Below are positions 7,524 to 13,756 of a stretch of 13,846 nucleotides of DNA, one piece after another. Under the pieces are notes generated by a model. That model did no database searches. It saw only the letters and a program-made list of their open reading frames with translations, and was not told the DNA's origin. How positions within the stretch are numbered: the first letter of the stretch is position 1; the number at the start of each line of letters is the position of its first letter. The translations under genes were made by a program, and so were the position numbers. The DNA comes from Actinomycetes bacterium (GTDB lineage: Bacteria > Actinomycetota > Acidimicrobiia > Acidimicrobiales > Bog-793), in NCBI GenBank assembly GCA_021821585.1, contig JAKACF010000042.1, positions 1 through 13,846 on the forward strand, read 5' to 3'.

Positions 7524-8681
7524 TCAGGCCGCCTTCCCGACCCGGCGCTTCCAGACCTCCACCTTCTCCTTCCAGGTGGCAGCCGACGCCTTCACGAAGT
7601 TGGAGGAGGTGGAGGGGAGCGACTCGACGAAGGAGGGGTCGAGCGTCCCGCCCGCCTTCTCGTCGAAGATGCCGTGGCTGCCGTGGTCCTTCGTCTCGTC
7701 GACCGGGTGGCGCAGGTTGACCTGGCGGTCGGGCTCGACCGGCATGGAGGTGAGCTGGGTGCTCCAGGCACCGATGGCGGCGTACTGGTTCCCGAGGCCG
7801 GGCACCGCCCGGCTGGCGAGCACGAGCAGCTTGTTCCAGACGCCGACGATCTTCTCTCGGCGGCCGTCGAGAGCGGCTTCGACGATGAAGCTCGCCGGGA
7901 TCTCCGGCTCGTAGATCGGGGGCACCGGCTGGGGGTGGTGCTCCATCGTGGTCTGGCTCCAGTCGAACTGCGGGGTGTTGACGGCCGGGAGGTGGACCAT
8001 CGAGAGCCGGACGTTGCTCCCCTCGTGCAGCAGCTCGGCCCGGGTCGACTCGAAAAAGCCGCGGCAGGCGAACTTCGAGGAGCAGTAGGCCGCCTGCAGG
8101 GGGATGCCGATGAAGGCGAGCGCCGAGCCGACGTTGACGATCGTCCCGTGGTCCCGGGGCTTCATCTTCTTGAGGGCCACCATCGTCCCCCAGACCTGAC
8201 CGAGGAAGGTGACCTCGACCGCCCGCTTGAAGTCGGCCGGCTCGATCTCGCCGACCGGGGCGAAGACCGTCGTCATGGCGTCGTTCACCCACACCTCGAT
8301 CGGGCCGAGGCTCTCCTCGATCGTGTCGGCCGCCCTCGCCACCTCCTCGAAGTCGGCGACGTCGACCGAGAGGGAGAGCGCCTTGCCGCCGGCCGCCTCC
8401 ACGTCCTGGACGGCTCCCTCGAGGCCGGCGTCGCCCCTCGCGAGGAGGGCGACGTCGAAGCCGGCCTCGGCGAAGCGCGAGGCGGTCGCCCGCCCCACGC
8501 CCCCGGTCGCTCCCGTGACGACGGCCACCGGCCGCGCCCCGAAGGCGTTGCGCGCCTTCGGCCCGAGGGTGTCGACGACCCTCTTGGTCTGTCCCTCGGC
8601 GAGGGCCCAGGAGAGCGCTCCCGCACCCTTCCGCAGGCTGGAACGGACCTTTGATTTCACCTTCGTGCTGTCAGGGCTCAC
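7524..8681 (-). CDS. SDR family oxidoreductase with long C-terminal extension
   Basis: A 385-residue short-chain dehydrogenase/reductase using NAD(P)H on an unknown carbonyl or alcohol. After about 50 basic N-terminal residues comes the Rossmann core: the nucleotide-binding TGATGGVG (56-63), DVAD (107-110), VNDA (132-135, for the usual NNAG), S186 in NVGSALAF and the Y199-x3-K203 pair in YCSSK. The catalytic triad is therefore complete. The R82 after the second strand (LLARGD) hints at NADP preference. The core ends near 270-290; about 100 further residues with no recognised domain follow, including a charged amphipathic end (ATWKEKVEVWKRRVGKAA). The GTG at 8681 overlaps the hpnR stop (GTGA) and has GGAGG 7 nt upstream, so it is translationally coupled to hpnR. 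That coupling suggests, but does not prove, a role in hopanoid or other lipid modification. Confidence 0.93.
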   Translation of the reverse strand: MSPDSTKVKSKVRSSLRKGAGALSWALAEGQTKRVVDTLGPKARNAFGARPVAVVTGATGGVGRATASRFAEAGFDVALLARGDAGLEGAVQDVEAAGGKALSLSVDVADFEEVARAADTIEESLGPIEVWVNDAMTTVFAPVGEIEPADFKRAVEVTFLGQVWGTMVALKKMKPRDHGTIVNVGSALAFIGIPLQAAYCSSKFACRGFFESTRAELLHEGSNVRLSMVHLPAVNTPQFDWSQTTMEHHPQPVPPIYEPEIPASFIVEAALDGRREKIVGVWNKLLVLASRAVPGLGNQYAAIGAWSTQLTSMPVEPDRQVNLRHPVDETKDHGSHGIFDEKAGGTLDPSFVESLPSTSSNFVKASAATWKEKVEVWKRRVGKAA

Positions 8682-10189
8682 TGTGCCGCCTCCGCAGTGT
8701 CGCGTCGGGCCCGCCGCTGCACGCGCAGCGGGACGTGGATGTACAGGGCGTCCCTCGGCGGTGACTGCACCGCCTCGGGGGGTTCCGGCATGAGGTACCG
8801 GGCAGGCCGAGCGTGCTCGGCCGTCTGTCGCTCGGCGTTGTAGACCGAGGAGAACTTCCAGAGCATCCGGACGAAGTTGGTCTGGCCGTGGGCGAGGTGG
8901 CGCGCCGCGATCCCGGCCGTGTGGGCGAGCGCCCTCGCGCCGAGGTGCTTGCGGGCGAGCACGGACTGGGTCGTCACAAGCTCCCGGTAGAAGCGCTCGA
9001 GCGGGAGTCGGGTCGGCAGCACGGCGTGCTGGACGTCGAAGAGCCGGTAGTCGCGTGTCGTGAGGCGCCGGGCCTCGGTGAGCCAGGTCTCGGTGCCCGG
9101 GTAGGGCGTCTGGACGGTGATGTTGACGATCTCGGGGACCGAGGTAGCCCAGCGGCGCACCGCCTCGAAGCGGGCCTCGTCCCAGTCGGGGTCGGCGATG
9201 ATGTTGATCGCCACGTCGAGGCCCATGGAGCGGGCGAGCTCGAGGGCCCTCCGGTTGGTGTCCTCCGAGCTCCGCTTGCGGAGCGCCTTCAGCCCCTCGT
9301 CGTCGAGGGCCTCGAGGCCGAGGAAGAGGTAGGTGAGCCCGAGGCGCCTCCAGCGCCGGAAGACCTCCTCGTTGCGCAGCAGCACGTCGCACCGGGTCTC
9401 GAGGTAGTACTCCTTGTGGAGCTTCCGGCGCTCGACCTCGCGGGCGATGGCGTCCCCGTGCTCGGCCCGGATGAACGAGACGTCGTCGACGATGAACACG
9501 CCGTGCTCGCGCACCCTCGAGAGGTCCTCGGCGGCCGCGTCGGGGGACAGCGCCCGGTAGCTCCTGCCGTAGAAGGTCCAGGCGCTGCAGAACGAGCAGT
9601 CCCACGGGCAGCCGCGGGTGAACTCGACCGAGGCCGCCGGGTCGAGGACGCCGATGAAGTAGCGCCGCCGGCGTCCGCCGAGGTGGCGGGCGGGGAGGTG
9701 GTCGTCGAGGTCGTCGAGCATCGTCGGCGGCGGTCCCGAGCCCTCCAGGGTGACGGCCCCGGCGACCTCCTTCGCCGCCTTGTCGGGGAGGGCGGCGAGC
9801 AGCGGGACGACACCGGACTCGCCCTCTCCCCTGAGGACGGCGTCGATGGCCCCCTCGGCGTGCTCGAGCACCTGGTCGGCGACGAAGGAGACGCTGTGCC
9901 CGCCGACGAAGACGTGGCAGGAGGGGAGTCTCGCCTTCACCGCCTTGGCGAGGTCCACGACCTCGGGGACGTTGGCGAGGTAGTTGAGGCTGACACCGAC
10001 GGCGTCCGGCCGGAAGTCGCCGAGCACCCTGTCGAGCTCGTCCGGGCGGTAGACCTGCAGGTCGACGAGGCGCACCTCGTGGCCGGCGTCGGCGGCGGCG
10101 GCCGCCACCCGCTCGAGGCCGAGCGGCTCGAGGCGGAGGAAGATCTCCGAGTACATGAGCCCGCTCGGGTGGACCAACAGCACCTTCAT
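8678..10189 (-). CDS. hpnR: HpnR-type B12-binding radical SAM protein, putative hopanoid C-3 methylase
   Basis: A 503-residue radical SAM protein with an N-terminal cobalamin-binding domain, closely resembling what I know of HpnR, the enzyme that methylates hopanoids at C-3 of the A ring. The start MKVLLVHPSGLMYSEIFLRL, then SLNYLANVPEVVDLAKA and FVGGHSVSF, form the B12-binding region (about 1-150). The radical SAM core follows: EFTRGCPWDCSFCSAW (189-204) with the 4Fe-4S ligands C194, C198 and C201 (CxxxCxxC), FIVDDVSFI, YYLETRCDVLLRN, FLGLEALDDEGL, INIIADPDWD and TPYPGTETWLTEARRLTTRD. The C-terminal region has DVQHAVLPTRLPL, GQTNFVRMLWKFSSVYN and LYIHVP, which are distinctive of HpnR within the class B methylases. 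I chose the ATG at 10189 by family length; no clear Shine-Dalgarno precedes it, and an ATG at 10297 overlapping the regulator's stop (ATGA) would add 36 residues. No squalene-hopene cyclase or other hpn gene is in the window. Confidence 0.88.
   Translation of the reverse strand: MKVLLVHPSGLMYSEIFLRLEPLGLERVAAAAADAGHEVRLVDLQVYRPDELDRVLGDFRPDAVGVSLNYLANVPEVVDLAKAVKARLPSCHVFVGGHSVSFVADQVLEHAEGAIDAVLRGEGESGVVPLLAALPDKAAKEVAGAVTLEGSGPPPTMLDDLDDHLPARHLGGRRRRYFIGVLDPAASVEFTRGCPWDCSFCSAWTFYGRSYRALSPDAAAEDLSRVREHGVFIVDDVSFIRAEHGDAIAREVERRKLHKEYYLETRCDVLLRNEEVFRRWRRLGLTYLFLGLEALDDEGLKALRKRSSEDTNRRALELARSMGLDVAINIIADPDWDEARFEAVRRWATSVPEIVNITVQTPYPGTETWLTEARRLTTRDYRLFDVQHAVLPTRLPLERFYRELVTTQSVLARKHLGARALAHTAGIAARHLAHGQTNFVRMLWKFSSVYNAERQTAEHARPARYLMPEPPEAVQSPPRDALYIHVPLRVQRRARRDTAEAAQ
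8689..8693 (-). promoter_or_regulatory. Shine-Dalgarno of the SDR gene, inside hpnR
   Basis: GGAGG on the minus strand lies 7 nt before the GTG at 8681 and inside the last codons of hpnR. It decides the SDR start and, with the GTGA overlap, supports coupled translation. Confidence 0.8.
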
Positions 10190-10224
10190 GGCGAACGGGT
10201 TATGCCCCCCGGGCGGCCCGGCCA

Positions 10225-10267
10225 GCGGCGCCGGAACCTGAAGATTCCTGAAGGCGGCCGGCGCCGC
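10225..10267. repeat. Inverted repeat between the response regulator and hpnR
   Basis: GCGGCGCCGG (10225-10234) and CCGGCGCCGC (10258-10267) form a perfect 10-bp stem around a 23-nt loop. The loop carries the near-direct repeat CTGAAG-ATTC-CTGAAG and is the most AT-rich spot of the area. It lies in the 104-bp gap between the regulator stop and the chosen hpnR start. There is no T-run after it on the minus strand, so it is not a typical intrinsic terminator. It could be an operator, an attenuating hairpin or simply the coding start of a longer hpnR. Confidence 0.4.
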
Positions 10268-10293
10268 CACGTCGTTCCTGGTCAGCCGCCGCC

Positions 10294-10965
10294 TCATGGT
10301 CGGATGACGTAGCCGGTCCCCCGCACGGTGTGGACGAGCCGCGGCCCGTGCTCCTCGAGCTTGCGGCGGAGGGCGCTCATGTGGACCTCGACCAGGTTGG
10401 GCGAGAACTGGGCGAACCCCCACACCTGCGAGAGCAGCGCCGTCTTCGAGAAGACCTGGCCCGGCGAGGCGGCCATGGTGGCGAGGAGGCGGAGCTCGGT
10501 CGGGGTGAGACGGACCGGCGAGCCCGCCCGGTAGGCCTCCTCGCCCGCCTCGTCGACGACGAGGTCGCGGACCCTGAGCGCCCCGGCCGTCCGCCGCCCC
10601 GAGCGCCGGAGGACGGCCCCCACCCGGGCGGCGACGATCGCCGGCGAGGGGGGGCGCCCGACGCAGTCGTCCGCACCTGCCTCGAAGGCCGCCAACGCCT
10701 CGCGGCCGGCCGGCGAGGCGACGAGGTAGACGAGGGGGAGGTCGCCCTCTCCGCGCAGGCGTGCGCCGAGGGCGAAGGCGCCCGGTGCGCCGGGCCCGGC
10801 GTCCACCAGGGCGAGGTCGGGCCTGAAGGTGCGCTCGCGCCGGACGGCGTCCTCGCCGTCGAGCGCCCCGTCGACCTCGTAGCCGGCCGACGCGAGCCCG
10901 CTCGACAGCCCTGCCGCGAGCCGTCGGTCGTGGCTCACGACGAGCACCCGGTGGCGAGCCTCCAT
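10294..10965 (-). CDS. OmpR/PhoB-type response regulator with atypical receiver
   Basis: A 223-residue two-domain transcription regulator. The C-terminal winged helix (about 128-223) is well preserved: LTPTELRLLATMAASPGQVF (153-172), LLSQVWG (177-183), NLVEVHMSALRRKLE (190-204) and VHTVRGTGYVI (211-221). The N-terminal receiver (about 5-120) is degenerate. The acidic pair after strand 1 is replaced (VLVVSHDRR, 7-15). The phospho-acceptor D55 in DLALVDAG remains. The switch Thr/Ser is V82 (LVYLVAS), and the conserved Lys of the K-P motif is R104 (DDCVGRPPSP). It may therefore act without classical phosphorylation. No histidine kinase is adjacent. The ATG at 10965 is the start that begins the receiver directly; no clear Shine-Dalgarno is seen. 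It is divergent from the MFS gene (88-bp gap) and lies directly upstream of hpnR on the same strand, which makes hpnR and its followers, the MFS gene and itself the obvious candidate targets. Confidence 0.88.
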   Translation of the reverse strand: MEARHRVLVVSHDRRLAAGLSSGLASAGYEVDGALDGEDAVRRERTFRPDLALVDAGPGAPGAFALGARLRGEGDLPLVYLVASPAGREALAAFEAGADDCVGRPPSPAIVAARVGAVLRRSGRRTAGALRVRDLVVDEAGEEAYRAGSPVRLTPTELRLLATMAASPGQVFSKTALLSQVWGFAQFSPNLVEVHMSALRRKLEEHGPRLVHTVRGTGYVIRP

Positions 10966-10995
10966 CCATGTGTCGATACCCCGGCAGCCCCGTTG

Positions 10996-11009
10996 GCGCA
11001 CGCGTGCGC
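10996..11009. promoter_or_regulatory. 14-bp perfect palindrome, candidate operator between regulator and MFS genes
   Basis: GCGCACGCGTGCGC is a perfect palindrome in the 88-bp gap between the divergent response regulator and MFS genes. It shares the 10-bp core GCACGCGTGC with the palindrome at 2731-2744. An OmpR-family protein usually binds direct rather than inverted repeats, so the binder might be another factor. The sequence match is direct; function is inference, and high GC content raises the chance of coincidence. Confidence 0.45.
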
Positions 11010-11043
11010 AGCCCGAGCCGTGCCGGAGGCCGCCGGTGGGAAA

Positions 11044-11047
11044 GGAG
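11044..11047 (+). promoter_or_regulatory. Shine-Dalgarno of the MFS gene
   Basis: GGAG within AAAGGAGAGG lies 6 nt before the GTG at 11054 and decides this start over the in-frame ATGs at 10970 and 11087. Confidence 0.7.
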
Positions 11048-11053
11048 AGGGAC

Positions 11054-12703
11054 GTGGACCAAGGCGCGACCGGCGGACTCGAGCGGATGGCGCGCCATCC
11101 GCTCGAGTCCATCAGCGAGCGGCTGGGTCCGCGCGTGGAGCAGGTCACCGAGACCGTCGGCGGCCCGGCCCGGCGCCGCGCCATCGTCCTCCTCGCCTCG
11201 ATCCTCGCGCTCGATGCCGCCGACCAGGGAGCGATCGGGGCCGTGGCCCCCGACCTCGAGCGGTCGCTCTCGATCTCGAACGTCGAGCTCGGCCTCCTCG
11301 TCACGGTCACCGCCGTCGTGGGCGGGATCTTCACCATCCCCATGGGCAGCCTGGTCGACCGGGTGAACCGGGTGCGCCTGGCGGCGCTCGTCATCCTCGG
11401 CTGGGGCGTCGCCCAGGCCGTGAGCGGGCTGGCCGTCTCCTACCCGATGCTCATCGTCACCCGCCTGGCGCTCTCGGCGGTGACGGCTCTCGCCGCCCCG
11501 GCCGTCGCCTCGCTCACGGGCGACCTCTTCCCTCCCGAGGAGCGGGGGCGCATCTACGGCCTCGTCATCACCGGCGAGCTCGTCGGCGCCGGCTTCGGGG
11601 TGCTCGTCTCCGGGCTCGTGGCGGGCTGGTTCGGCTGGCGGCCGGCGATCGCCCTCCTCGCCCTGCCGAGCGTCGCCCTGTCGTGGTTCCTCTGGCGCCG
11701 GCTGCCCGAGCCCGCCAGGGGCGGCTACAGCTGGATCGAGCGCGGCGACGAGGAGATCACGGCGGCCGACGAGGTAGACGTCGAGGCGGAGCCACCGGCG
11801 GTGGCCGCCCGTCGCGCCCCGGCCGGGCACGGGGAGGTCTCGGTGCACGAGGCGGTGGCGTCGGCGGGCGTCGAGGCCGAGCCGGAGATTGTCGTGAGCG
11901 AGGACCCCTCGGGCTGGAGCCTTCGTCGCGCCGTCCGCTACGTCCTCTCGGTCCGGACGAACGTCATCATGATCATCTCCTCCTCGGTCGGGTACTTCTT
12001 CTTCGCCGGGCTCAAGGTCTTCGCCGTCCTGTTCGTCCGCGGGCAGTACGACGTGAGCCAGGCGCTGGCGACCGTGCTCGTCGTCGTCGTCGGGGCCGGC
12101 GCGGTGGCCGGCGTCATCCTCGCCGGGCGGACGAGCGACCGGATGATCGGCAGGGGGAGGATCACCGCCCGCCTCGACGCCGGCGTCGTCGGCTACTGCG
12201 CGGCCGGCCTCCTCCTGCTGCCGGCGCTGCTGACTCGCAACCTGGCACTCGCCGTGCCGTTCATCTTCGTGGCCGGAGCGGCCGTGGCGGCGCCCAACTC
12301 GACCCTCGACGCCGCCCGCCTCGACGTCGTGCCCTCCCAGCTGTGGGGACGGGCCGAGGCCGTGCGCACCGTCGTCCGCACCTTCCTCGAGGCGGCGGCC
12401 CCGCTCGCCTTCGGCGTCATCTCGGAGTTCTTCGGCGCCAACCGGGGCGGCCTCGGCGTCGCCGCCAGCGGGGCCAAGTCACCCGCCGGCTCACCCGCCC
12501 AGGTGACCGGTCTCGACGACGCCTTCCTCGTCATGCTCGTCCCCCTCGTGGCGAGCGGCCTCATCCTGCTCCTCGGCCGCCGGTCGTACCCGGTCGACGT
12601 GGCGTCGGCCTCCCGCTCCCAGCGGGAGGTGGCCGACCACGTCGGCTCCGAGGGGGACGCCCGGGCGAAGTCCGAGGCGGCGGGGCCGGCCGGGGCGGCC
12701 TGA
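11054..12703 (+). CDS. MFS transporter
   Basis: A 549-residue major facilitator superfamily permease. The first 40 residues are hydrophilic and amphipathic; TM1 starts near 42 (AIVLLASILALDAADQGAIG, 43-62). The cytoplasmic loop 2-3 motif is GSLVDRVNRVRLA (98-110), and TM segments continue to about 215 (WRPAIALLALPSVALSWFLW). A long, acidic central loop (about 221-295) separates the two six-helix halves. The second half runs from NVIMIISSSVGYFFFAGLKV (303-322) to LVMLVPLVASGLILLLG (492-508), followed by a hydrophilic tail. The overall form (DAADQGAIGAVAPDLERSL, SLTGDLFPPEERGRIYG) resembles Spinster-like MFS proteins; the substrate is unknown. The GTG start follows a good Shine-Dalgarno. Codons 8-19 lie in a perfect 36-bp palindrome, which is unusual this close to a start. 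The gene is divergent from the response regulator, a likely controller. Confidence 0.9.
   Translation: MDQGATGGLERMARHPLESISERLGPRVEQVTETVGGPARRRAIVLLASILALDAADQGAIGAVAPDLERSLSISNVELGLLVTVTAVVGGIFTIPMGSLVDRVNRVRLAALVILGWGVAQAVSGLAVSYPMLIVTRLALSAVTALAAPAVASLTGDLFPPEERGRIYGLVITGELVGAGFGVLVSGLVAGWFGWRPAIALLALPSVALSWFLWRRLPEPARGGYSWIERGDEEITAADEVDVEAEPPAVAARRAPAGHGEVSVHEAVASAGVEAEPEIVVSEDPSGWSLRRAVRYVLSVRTNVIMIISSSVGYFFFAGLKVFAVLFVRGQYDVSQALATVLVVVVGAGAVAGVILAGRTSDRMIGRGRITARLDAGVVGYCAAGLLLLPALLTRNLALAVPFIFVAGAAVAAPNSTLDAARLDVVPSQLWGRAEAVRTVVRTFLEAAAPLAFGVISEFFGANRGGLGVAASGAKSPAGSPAQVTGLDDAFLVMLVPLVASGLILLLGRRSYPVDVASASRSQREVADHVGSEGDARAKSEAAGPAGAA
11075..11110. repeat. Perfect 36-bp palindrome at the 5' end of the MFS gene
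   Basis: GGACTCGAGCGGATGGCG is followed at once by its exact reverse complement, ending GCTCGAGTCC at 11110. The 18-bp arms have no spacer and no mismatch. It begins 21 nt after the first base of the GTG start codon. In RNA it would fold into a very stable hairpin where the initiating ribosome sits; in DNA it is a large two-fold symmetric site. The bases are also read as codons (GGLERMARHPLES). Confidence 0.85.
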
Positions 12704-12850
12704 GGGGGCGCTCCCGGGGAGGGGGCGGAACGCGGTCGGACGCTCACCTGCGGTCCCCGGTCGTTACTCGCGTACACGTACCGGGTAGTCGCGCGTTGCA
12801 CAACACAGACCCAGACGCCCGAGGCAGCGGCGGGACAACCTGGCCGAGCG

Positions 12851-12904
12851 CCGACCCGGGGGTCGGCCGAGAGGCCGCCCGACCGGGGGTCGGTCGAGAG
12901 GGCG
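12851..12904 (+). repeat. Imperfect tandem repeat of about 27 bp, each copy with a hairpin
   Basis: Copy one (12851-12878) and copy two (12879-12904) share the pattern CCGACC(C)GGGGGTCGG, then (C/T)CGAGAGG, with few differences. In the first, GCCGACCC/GGGTCGGC (12850-12867) pair as an 8-bp stem; in the second, CCGACC/GGTCGG (12879-12893) pair as a 6-bp stem. The array ends about 12 nt before the Shine-Dalgarno of the next gene, so it would lie in its 5' leader if transcription starts upstream. Confidence 0.7.
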
Positions 12905-12916
12905 TCGATGAGTGGA

Positions 12917-12921
12917 AGGAG
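12917..12921 (+). promoter_or_regulatory. Shine-Dalgarno of the second AceTr-like gene
   Basis: AGGAG (in AAGGAGAG) ends 7 nt before the ATG at 12929. It favours this start over the in-frame ATG at 12908. Confidence 0.8.
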
Positions 12922-12928
12922 AGAGTTC

Positions 12929-13699
12929 ATGGCGGCACAGCCCATGGACGAGTACACACCACGCCAACGTGGTGGGGCCGTGACGGAGCTGAGCGAGCAC
13001 GAGGTATGGGAGCACCGGGCACGCGTCGTGCTGAGCCCGGTGGCGGCTCCCTCGATCCTCGGGCTGTTCGGCTTCGCCGCCGCGACGCTGATCGTCGCCT
13101 CGAACCTGGCGGGATGGTGGGGCGGCACGACCTCGGGGCTCTACCTCGCCCCCTTCGCGCTGGCCTTCGGCGGGATCGCCCAGTTCCTCGCGGGGATGTG
13201 GTCCTACAAGGCCCGTGACGGGCTCGCCACGGCGATGCACGGGATGTGGGGCTCCTTCTGGATCGGCTGGGGGCTCCTCGAGCTCTTGATGGGGACCCAC
13301 GCCATCCCGACGCCGGCGACGGCGGCCACCTACTTCCCGGCCCTCGGGATGTGGTTCGTCATGCTCGGCCTGCTCACCGGGCTCGGCGCCTTCGCCGCCA
13401 TCCCCCGCGGGGCGGGCATGGTCGGGACGCTCGGCTGCCTGTCGGCCGGGAGCTGCCTGCTGGCAGTGGCGTTCATCACGGGCAACCTCGGCATCCGTGA
13501 GGCGGGTGGCTGGGTCCTCGTGGCCTCCGTCGGCTTCGCCATCTACACCGCCGCCGCCCTCATGTTCGCCGAGGCCGCCGGTGGCCGGACCGTCCTCCCC
13601 CTCGGCAAGGCGGGGCGGGACGCCAACGTGCCGGGCGGGTTCATCACCCGGCCCATCCAGTACCCCGAGGGCATGCCGGGCGTGAAGGTCGGTCAGTAA
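12929..13699 (+). CDS. AceTr/SatP (GPR1/FUN34/YaaH) family membrane protein
   Basis: A 256-residue membrane protein of the acetate/succinate transporter family. After a 35-residue hydrophilic N-terminus come about six TM segments. Family landmarks are ILGLFGFAAATLI (43-55, TM1), FGGIAQFLAGMWSYKARDGL (80-99, matching the GGIAQ-x-x-AG-x-x-x-x-x-x-GN region of E. coli SatP), MWGSFWIGWGLL (106-117) and GGRTVLPLGK (218-227, SatP RTVLPIG). The NPxPLGL signature before TM1 is degenerate here (SPVAAPSILGL), so transport function or substrate may differ from classical members. A Pro/Gly-rich tail of about 30 residues follows. The start is set by a strong Shine-Dalgarno. It stands alone, with a hairpin-rich leader upstream and two strong hairpins downstream. 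It is a distant relative of the protein at 1978-2664 rather than a recent duplicate. Confidence 0.85.
   Translation: MAAQPMDEYTPRQRGGAVTELSEHEVWEHRARVVLSPVAAPSILGLFGFAAATLIVASNLAGWWGGTTSGLYLAPFALAFGGIAQFLAGMWSYKARDGLATAMHGMWGSFWIGWGLLELLMGTHAIPTPATAATYFPALGMWFVMLGLLTGLGAFAAIPRGAGMVGTLGCLSAGSCLLAVAFITGNLGIREAGGWVLVASVGFAIYTAAALMFAEAAGGRTVLPLGKAGRDANVPGGFITRPIQYPEGMPGVKVGQ
12957..12974 (+). repeat. Short hairpin inside the start of the second AceTr-like gene
   Basis: CACCACG and CGTGGTG pair perfectly (7 bp) around the tetraloop CCAA, beginning 28 nt after the first base of the ATG. It is within coding sequence and could be chance; it parallels the hairpin at the start of the MFS gene. Confidence 0.5.
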
Positions 13700-13719
13700 C
13701 ACCGCCACGACGGCGCCCG

Positions 13720-13748
13720 CTCTCCGGTCGCCCCGAGGCGACCGAGAG
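13720..13748. terminator. Strong hairpin after the second AceTr-like gene (first of two)
   Basis: CTCTC-C-GGTCGCC pairs with GGCGACC-GAGAG: 7 bp plus 5 bp with one bulged C and a CCGA loop, starting 20 nt after the stop codon. No T-run follows, so it may act as a 3' stabiliser or a GC-type terminator. Confidence 0.5.
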
Positions 13749-13756
13749 AGGCCGGA

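Larger units (their letters stand above)
12704..12928. other. 225-bp intergenic region between MFS and second AceTr-like gene
   Basis: No gene is supported here. It has a G-rich stretch just after the MFS stop (12704-12730) without a clear terminator stem and T-run. A less GC-rich part (12770-12805) follows, with TACCGGGTA and GTTGCACAAC inverted motifs, the best place for a promoter of the next gene. Then comes a tandem repeat of hairpins (12851-12904), and AAGGAGAG sits before the ATG at 12929. No clean -35/-10 pair can be assigned. Confidence 0.5.

Noticed and set aside
8682..9605. Upstream extension of the SDR frame
   Set aside because: The extra sequence is the shadow of hpnR. The GTG at 8681 with GGAGG 7 nt upstream and a GTGA overlap is a convincing start.
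10294..10965. Response regulator as a disrupted pseudogene
   Set aside because: The reading frame is intact and full length, and the DNA-binding domain is well conserved; only receiver active-site residues differ.
10190..11848. Minus-strand open frame that would extend hpnR to over 1,000 residues
   Set aside because: It is an out-of-frame reading of the response regulator and the MFS gene, with low-complexity Arg/Gly/Ala-rich sequence typical of shadow frames in high-GC DNA.
12850..12904. CRISPR-like short array
   Set aside because: There are only two adjacent imperfect units with no spacers and no cas genes.
10330..13218. Plus-strand 962-residue open frame
   Set aside because: It overlaps the regulator, MFS and AceTr-like genes and has Arg/Pro/Gly-rich composition with no domain; all three overlapped genes have clear family matches.
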